Shown in pieces: positions 59,606 to 64,000 of a DNA stretch of 64,000 bases (its first letter is position 1; each line of letters starts with the position of its first letter). Source of the stretch: S5-327 sp965200975 (lineage in GTDB: Bacteria; Chloroflexota; Dehalococcoidia; Lucifugimonadales; Australimonadaceae); assembly GCA_965200975.1 (NCBI GenBank), contig OZ241740.1, positions 2,170,001 to 2,234,000 of the forward strand, in the 5' to 3' direction. The position numbers and the translations under genes were made by a program. A model generated the notes under the pieces. That model was given only the letters and a program-made list of their open reading frames with translations, was not told where the DNA came from and did not search any database.

Positions 59606-60958
59606 CTACCCCCCTGGCGCCGAGGCCTTCTCCACCGCTTCTTCCATGCGCCGGTGCAACTCGCCCACCAGAGGCAGGGCCGGGCCGTAACGGTCGGACT
59701 CCCAGACAGCGCCGCCCTTGTGGTACTGCGCGCGCGTGTTCCGGTTCAGCTCTACCCCCTTGCTCGCCCAGTCGGGGTCGAGCCACATCTCCGCCGGCTT
59801 GCCGCCGCCGTACAGGATGTCGCCCATCGCCTCTGCGTCGCGGAAGACGTTCATCGGGTCGCCCCCGTCCTCCACAACCTTGATGTTCTCGTCGAGCTGC
59901 CTGCGCAGGAAGACCACCGGAATGTCCGTCCGCCCAAGGTTTTCCACTGTGCGGTCGGTCAGCGGGCCTTGCGACCACCAGCCGATGAAGTCCTGGTTCA
60001 GCACGCAGTCGAGCACCGGCTTGCCGTCGGCGTCCCAGATAGGCACCTCGTAGTACGGAACGAAGTCCTGCTTGGGCGCCTCCACTCCCGGCGGAGCCGC
60101 GTAGCAGTTGTAGGAGATGTGATACGTGTGCTCATCGTCGATGGGCACGCGGATCTGGAACTCGCTCCACGGCGCGCCCGCTGCGTTCTGCTCCGTGTAG
60201 AACGGGAAGATAACCGTCGAGTGCCGCGTCCTCCGGTCGGCGTCGGCGCCCAGCTCCTTGGAGAAGATGACCCCCTTCTCCATGCCGTACTGCGTCTCAT
60301 GGACGTACAAGTCCTTGATGCCAACCCCGCCGCGCTGGAAGCCGTCGTTCATTCGCGAAAGCCGGTCTTCGTCTCCCATCTTTTCGAGCACATACTTCAG
60401 GAGATAGCCGTGAAGGTACACGCCGTGCGTGGGGTCGCCGGTGTTCTCCTGACACTGCAGCCAGTTCGCGTTGAGCATTGCGTACCCGATCTGACGCACC
60501 GCGTTCGGCCACACGAACAAGTCCCACGGCGGAAGCAGCGGCGCGGGCGCAGGCCCCATATACGCGAACAGTAGCCCGCCCATCTCCTGAACGGGGTAGC
60601 CCGGCAGCTTCAGGCGGTCTTTGAACATATCGGGGCGCGCCTCGAGCGGCGCCTCGATGCACGAGCCCTCCGCGTCGTACAGCCAGCCGTGGTACGGACA
60701 GCGCAGCCCGTTCTCGTCCGGAATCCCCCAGCGCAAGTCGACCGCCCGATGCAAACACCGCTGACCAATGAGGCCGACGTTGCCGGACTTGTCGCGGTAG
60801 CAGGTGAGGTCTTCTCCCAGAAGCCGGACAGGCTGCACCGGGTCCTCGTCGAGCTTGGCCGCAGGTAGAAACGGCACCCAGTAACGCCGGAACAGCTCTC
60901 CGCCAGGCGTGCCGGGTCCTACCCGGGCCAACCGATCGTTCATCTCCGCCGTAAGCAC
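59606..60958 (-). CDS. Rieske non-heme iron oxygenase, alpha subunit (third copy)
   Basis: A 450-residue paralog of the two preceding oxygenases, with Rieske ligands CLHR ... CPYHGW and the iron site GDPTHGVYLHG. GTG 60958 is chosen because VLTAEMNDRLARVGPGTPGGELFRRYWVPF aligns with the paralogs and AGGAGG lies close before it. It has an extra central segment of about 20 residues (NDGFQRGGVGIKDLYVHETQ). The ATPase-Toprim cassette separates it from the other two, so an originally contiguous Rieske array may have been interrupted. Confidence 0.92.
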   Translation of the reverse strand: MLTAEMNDRLARVGPGTPGGELFRRYWVPFLPAAKLDEDPVQPVRLLGEDLTCYRDKSGNVGLIGQRCLHRAVDLRWGIPDENGLRCPYHGWLYDAEGSCIEAPLEARPDMFKDRLKLPGYPVQEMGGLLFAYMGPAPAPLLPPWDLFVWPNAVRQIGYAMLNANWLQCQENTGDPTHGVYLHGYLLKYVLEKMGDEDRLSRMNDGFQRGGVGIKDLYVHETQYGMEKGVIFSKELGADADRRTRHSTVIFPFYTEQNAAGAPWSEFQIRVPIDDEHTYHISYNCYAAPPGVEAPKQDFVPYYEVPIWDADGKPVLDCVLNQDFIGWWSQGPLTDRTVENLGRTDIPVVFLRRQLDENIKVVEDGGDPMNVFRDAEAMGDILYGGGKPAEMWLDPDWASKGVELNRNTRAQYHKGGAVWESDRYGPALPLVGELHRRMEEAVEKASAPGG

Positions 60959-61041
60959 GCTCCACCTCCTGCCTGCGTCCCCGGTAGTTGGCCAAATATA
61001 CCACTTATCGAGCAGGCGCTGTTCCGCGCCGCATTGCGCTC

Positions 61042-61467
61042 CTACGCCGACAATTCCTCCAGCGAGGGCTCCGGCATTCCCGAACTCCACGTCGGGTCGC
61101 GCAGCTCCAGCCGGTTGCCCGTCGGGTCGAAGAAGTACAGCTCGCGGCCCGTGAAGTGACCCGTCGCCCGGTACACCAGACTATCGATCCGCACGCCTCG
61201 CTCCTTGAAGAGCTTGCACGCCCGCTCCAGCGTCTCCGGCGTAACCGTGAACGAATGATGCACTCCCGGCGGAGAGCCCGCCACCGGCGTCTTCTGCGCG
61301 CACAGCAGGATGTTGTTCCCGCCCGCGCTGAAACACGACATCGTGTTGTTCCCGAGCCGCCCCTCCGACTGCAGACCGAGCAGCTCGCCGTAGAACGCCT
61401 CGGCCTCGTCGAGGTCATTCACCGGTATCGACCAGTGCGTAACGCCCTCAATACTGAGCTTGTCCAT
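61042..61467 (-). CDS. VOC family (glyoxalase/extradiol dioxygenase-like) protein
   Basis: A 141-residue metalloenzyme-type fold protein. EGVTHWSIPVNDLDEAEAFYGELLGL, and the second half ATGHFTGRELYFFDPTGNRLELRDPT, carry the His and Glu ligands (THWS; GHFT; LELRD) of the vicinal-oxygen-chelate family. The role, such as ring cleavage, isomerisation or glyoxalase, is not fixed by motif. It is 83 bases upstream of the third Rieske gene and the proteins may share a pathway. Confidence 0.86.
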   Translation of the reverse strand: MDKLSIEGVTHWSIPVNDLDEAEAFYGELLGLQSEGRLGNNTMSCFSAGGNNILLCAQKTPVAGSPPGVHHSFTVTPETLERACKLFKERGVRIDSLVYRATGHFTGRELYFFDPTGNRLELRDPTWSSGMPEPSLEELSA

Positions 61468-61572
61468 CGCTGCCCTCCCGTGCTTTCTCCGCGCTTGCCC
61501 GGTGGACTTTCCTGCTTGCGCGCCTCAGGCCGGATATTACCGTTTCCCCGTCAAAATCTCTCCCTCGCGGCA

Positions 61573-61603
61573 TTGACTCCCGACGCCGCCCGTATTCTAA
61601 AAT
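61573..61603 (+). promoter_or_regulatory. Predicted promoter of the antitoxin gene
   Basis: TTGACT (61573-61578), a 19-base spacer and TAAAAT (61598-61603). The -10 box overlaps the left arm of the palindrome described next, as expected for an autoregulated toxin-antitoxin promoter. Confidence 0.5.
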
Positions 61604-61622
61604 GTACATCTGAATTGTACAT
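61602..61622 (+). promoter_or_regulatory. Palindromic operator of the toxin-antitoxin locus
   Basis: A perfect inverted repeat, ATGTACA (61602-61608), 7-base spacer, TGTACAT (61616-61622), placed at the -10 box and transcription start. Phd/VapB-type antitoxins bind such palindromes to repress their own operon. Confidence 0.75.
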
Positions 61623-61633
61623 ATCGGGGACGC

Positions 61634-61909
61634 ATGGCCAAGCAATACTCCATATCCGCCGCTCGAAACAGCCTTCCGAGCATCATACGCGAGGTGGAGC
61701 GCGGGGCCTCAGTCGAACTGACGCGGCGCGGCAAACGAGTGGCCGTTCTGCTCTCCACCCGCGAGCACGATCAACTGAAGCCGCCGCAACGCAGCCTCTG
61801 GTCCGCAATCCAGGACTTCCGGGCCACCCACGACCTGGCGGAACTGGACGTCGACGAGGTCTATGCCGGCAGCCGCGACCGCTCTCCCGGACGGACGGTG
61901 TCCCTCTGA
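61634..61909 (+). CDS. Type II antitoxin of the Phd/YefM family
   Basis: A 91-residue protein with the Phd/YefM N-terminal DNA-binding part (QYSISAARNSLPSIIREVERGASVELTRRGKRVAVLLSTREHDQL) and a short C-terminal toxin-binding tail. The palindrome just upstream is its probable operator. It overlaps the damaged VapC gene by four bases (CTGA). GGGGA lies before the ATG. Confidence 0.9.
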   Translation: MAKQYSISAARNSLPSIIREVERGASVELTRRGKRVAVLLSTREHDQLKPPQRSLWSAIQDFRATHDLAELDVDEVYAGSRDRSPGRTVSL

Positions 61910-62328
61910 CTTTCCGCTATCTGCTCGACACGAACGCGCTCTCGGAAGCAGTCAGGCCCGCGCCCGATCCCGGCGTTATGCGGCAACTGGCTGCGCATCA
62001 CTCCGAAATCGCCACCGCTGCGCCGGTGTGGAGCGAGCTGCTCTATGGCTGCTACCGGCTCCCGGAGTCCGCGCGCCGGCGCTCCCTCGAGAGCTACCTC
62101 TTCGATGTGCTGCGCCCGTAGCTCCAGGCCCTGCCTTACGACGAGCGCGCCGCCGAGTGGCACGCCTCGGAACGCGCGCGGCTCGAACGCCTGGGCCAAA
62201 CGCCTCCGTTCGTCGATGGCCAGATAGCGGCGATCGCCCGCGCCAACGACTTGACTCTGGTCACCGCCAATACGCAGGACTTCGCGCCCTTCGAAGGGTT
62301 GCGTATCGAGGACTGGCGCCAACCGTGA
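61906..62328 (+). pseudogene. VapC-type PIN-domain toxin with an in-frame stop
   Basis: PIN-domain ribonuclease that would pair with the antitoxin. The frame reads FRYLLDTNALSEAVRP (the first catalytic Asp in LLDTN), VWSELLYGCYRLPESARRRSLESYLFDVLRP and then meets TAG at 62119-62121. Beyond the stop, in the same frame, the family sequence continues: LPYDERAAEWHASERARLERLGQTPPFVDGQIAAIARANDLTLVTANTQDF, with the later acidic residues, to TGA 62328. No ATG, GTG or TTG start is available; CTG 61906, overlapping the antitoxin, is the only option. Both features indicate a dead or error-containing toxin gene, unless the stop is suppressed. Confidence 0.85.
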
Positions 62329-62373
62329 GCCGCCTCCGCAGGCGCGCCATAGAGCGCAAGGGGCAACCGCCCC

Positions 62374-63300
62374 TCAGCGCGTCGCCGCCCCGTAGACGAT
62401 CAGCGCCGACCCCACGAACGACACCATTACGCCTGCTACGACCCGCCAGTCGAGACGCTCCAGCGACCGGTTCACCAGATAGGTGAGCACCAGTGTGAAT
62501 ACGCCCGTCATCCGCTGCAGGGGATTCACCACTGTTACGTCCGCCAACGACAGCGCAAAGAAACGGAAGAGCTGCGCCAGGAACACCGACACCCCGGCGC
62601 CGCCGAACAGACGGAAGTACCGCACGTTCATCGTCCCTATCAACTGCCGCTGACCCGGCAGCGCCAGCGACGCCATCAACACCGCCGACGCTCCAACGTA
62701 GGCGACGAACGTCCCGATAGCCGCCGTGCGCGTGGCGTCTTCCAGCGCCGCGCGAATCAACAGCGGACTCGTGCCGTAGGCTAGCGCCGCAAACACGGCG
62801 AACACGTACCCCTCGAGCAGACGCACCTCCAGCTCCGGGGCCGAGGCCCGCGCGGCGCTCTGCTCCCCGCGCCGGCGCTCCACCATCACGGCGGGGCCGA
62901 GCAGCACCAGCGCGATACCTGCAAGCATCAGCGTCGTCGGCTGCTCCCCAAGCAGCACGACCGCCATCAGCACGCTGTACGGAATCGCTACCGCCTGCAC
63001 CGTCACCGCCCGCGACGCTCCTATCGCGCCGATCGCCCGGTAATTGCAGTACCGCCCTATCCCGAAGTGGACGACCCCCGCCGCCGCCAGCAGCAGGTAG
63101 CTGCTCGCCGAAATCTCGCCGAACCGGAACAGCTGGCCCGTTATCGCCACCGCCAGCAGCCCCAGAGGCACGCCCATCAGCACCGTGATGAACGCCCCTT
63201 GCGACGCCGTAGCTCCCGCTCCGGCCATTCCCCGCCGAACGAATATCGAATTGACGCTGAACGAAAACGCCGACACCAGGGAAAGCAGCGCTCCCAGCAT
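62374..63300 (-). CDS. EamA/DMT family transporter
   Basis: A 308-residue ten-helix permease of the drug/metabolite transporter superfamily, made of two five-helix EamA repeats (about residues 1-140 and 155-305). It contains VSAFSFSVNSIFVRRGMAG at the start and the repeat ending NPLQRMTGVFTLVLTYLVNRSLERLDWRVVAGVMVSFVGSALIVYG. The substrate is unknown. Its start overlaps the end of the CoA transferase by four bases (ATGA), so they form an operon. Confidence 0.9.
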   Translation of the reverse strand: MLGALLSLVSAFSFSVNSIFVRRGMAGAGATASQGAFITVLMGVPLGLLAVAITGQLFRFGEISASSYLLLAAAGVVHFGIGRYCNYRAIGAIGASRAVTVQAVAIPYSVLMAVVLLGEQPTTLMLAGIALVLLGPAVMVERRRGEQSAARASAPELEVRLLEGYVFAVFAALAYGTSPLLIRAALEDATRTAAIGTFVAYVGASAVLMASLALPGQRQLIGTMNVRYFRLFGGAGVSVFLAQLFRFFALSLADVTVVNPLQRMTGVFTLVLTYLVNRSLERLDWRVVAGVMVSFVGSALIVYGAATR

Positions 63301-64000
63301 CAGGCGACCACGCCCCGGCCCAGCAAGTCCTTCGCCTCCGCCTCCGACAGCCCAAGCGCGCCCGTCAGCACATCCGCCGTATGCTCTCCCAGCAGCGGCG
63401 GCGCCTGCTCCGGCGCGCCGGGCGTGCGCGAAAGCCTGATTGGGCTGTTTACAAACTTCAGCGGCCCCAGCTGCGGATGCGGAAGCTCAACGAACATCCC
63501 GCGATGGTTCACCTGCGGGTCGTCCGCAACCTGCGCAATATCCTGCACCGGCCCTGCCGGAATGCCCATCCCTCCGATGATCTCCACCCACTCAGCGGTC
63601 GTCTTCCGCCGCATCGCCTCCTCGATTATCGGAATGAGCTCTCCGTAATGCTGCGTGCGCCCCCAGCCAGTCGCGTACCGCTCGTCGTCAATCAGCTCGA
63701 CGTGGTCGATCGCCGCGCAAAACAGCGGCCATTGGTCCGTCGAACCTCCCATAATCGCGACCACCACATAGCCGTCCGCCGTCTCGAACGCCTGGAACGG
63801 CGTCGAACTCGGATGCCGCGTGCCGATGCGCTCGGGGACTTGCCCCAGAGTGAAGTAGCGCATAAACGCGTTCTCCATAATCGACACCTGACAATCGAGC
63901 ATCGAAATGTCGATGTACTGCCCCTCGCCGCTGCGCTCGCGCTCGAGCAGCGCGCTCTGAATGGCCACCGTCGCGAATAGCGCCGCCGTAATATCGCCGA
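63300..64000 (-). CDS. CaiB/BaiF family CoA transferase (partial, continues past the window)
   Basis: The C-terminal 233 residues of a class III CoA transferase. The frame enters the window open at position 64000 (GDITAALFATVAIQSALLERERSGEGQYIDISMLDC) and shows HPSSTPFQAFETADGYVVVAIMGGSTDQWPLF and GIPAGPVQDIAQVADDPQVNHRGMFVELPHP, typical of formyl-CoA transferase-like proteins. The catalytic Asp region lies outside the window. Members transfer CoA between organic acids, often in degradation pathways. Confidence 0.92.
   Translation of the reverse strand, partial: GDITAALFATVAIQSALLERERSGEGQYIDISMLDCQVSIMENAFMRYFTLGQVPERIGTRHPSSTPFQAFETADGYVVVAIMGGSTDQWPLFCAAIDHVELIDDERYATGWGRTQHYGELIPIIEEAMRRKTTAEWVEIIGGMGIPAGPVQDIAQVADDPQVNHRGMFVELPHPQLGPLKFVNSPIRLSRTPGAPEQAPPLLGEHTADVLTGALGLSEAEAKDLLGRGVVA

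Noticed and set aside
1..64000. tRNA genes, rRNA genes and insertion sequences
   Set aside because: No gap contains a tRNA-like T-arm with acceptor pairing, rRNA conserved segment, transposase motif or terminal inverted repeat that I could find by eye.

Overview
The window is 64 kb of high-GC bacterial chromosome, densely packed and almost free of mobile DNA. Many genes start with GTG or TTG, and neighbouring genes often overlap by four bases. The gene content fits an uncultivated Chloroflexota lineage of the SAR202/Dehalococcoidia type: ribosomal protein S12 with a central insertion, hopanoid genes, a Mrp-type antiporter, 2-oxoacid:ferredoxin oxidoreductase, ThyX, several Rieske oxygenases, UbiD and a CaiB-type CoA transferase. 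This placement is an inference from gene content; no 16S rRNA is present.

Layout. 1-4.1 kb: rpsL and pyrG (minus) flank rho (plus). 4.3-9.5 kb: a hopanoid operon (hpnH, a small unknown gene, hpnG, hpnA, squalene-hopene cyclase). 9.5-13.7 kb, minus: an MFS carrier, tatC, tatA and one ORF that fuses an RlmD/RumA-type rRNA methyltransferase to a Maf pyrophosphatase. 13.7-17.7 kb: small catabolic or unknown genes (hydratase, SDR, HPP, DUF35). 17.7-23.1 kb: a structured leader, lpdA, korA, korB, thyX. 23.2-27.8 kb: a membrane-anchored surface protein, then a TPP riboswitch driving an SSS transporter, tenA and thiD. 27.8-29.3 kb: an HU gene and a dinB gene, each split by a frameshift. 29.3-33.9 kb: an ornithine cyclodeaminase-like gene, a DUF971 gene, gatC, gatA and guaB3. 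34-39.1 kb: an MFS carrier, then P1 peptidase, DUF2520, panB and panC. 39.2-46.9 kb, minus: an eleven-gene Mrp/Mbh-like antiporter operon. 47-51.1 kb: an unknown gene, polA and a small gene. 51.2-52.8 kb: two damaged genes, an aldo-keto reductase lacking its N-terminus and a methyltransferase broken by two tandem duplications. 52.9-61.5 kb: ubiD, DUF6226, three Rieske oxygenases and a VOC protein, interrupted by a lower-GC ATPase/Toprim gene pair that looks like an acquired defence cassette. 61.6-64 kb: a Phd/VapB antitoxin with a nonsense-mutated VapC, an EamA transporter and a partial CaiB-like gene.

Together these describe a free-living heterotroph. It would oxidise 2-oxoacids through ferredoxin, degrade aromatic or other refractory compounds (Rieske, UbiD, hydratase), make hopanoids, salvage the thiamine pyrimidine and make pantothenate. 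Regulation visible by eye includes a TPP riboswitch, an intrinsic-terminator attenuator ahead of pyrG, a palindromic operator ahead of the antitoxin, and a possible structured RNA ahead of lpdA. The most unusual items are the methyltransferase-Maf fusion, the ATPase-Toprim cassette, the methyltransferase whose frame is restored exactly by removing two duplications (55 + 28 bp), and the Mrp locus whose MrpA functions are split into separate genes. Several broken genes could be genuine decay or assembly errors; the sequence alone cannot decide.
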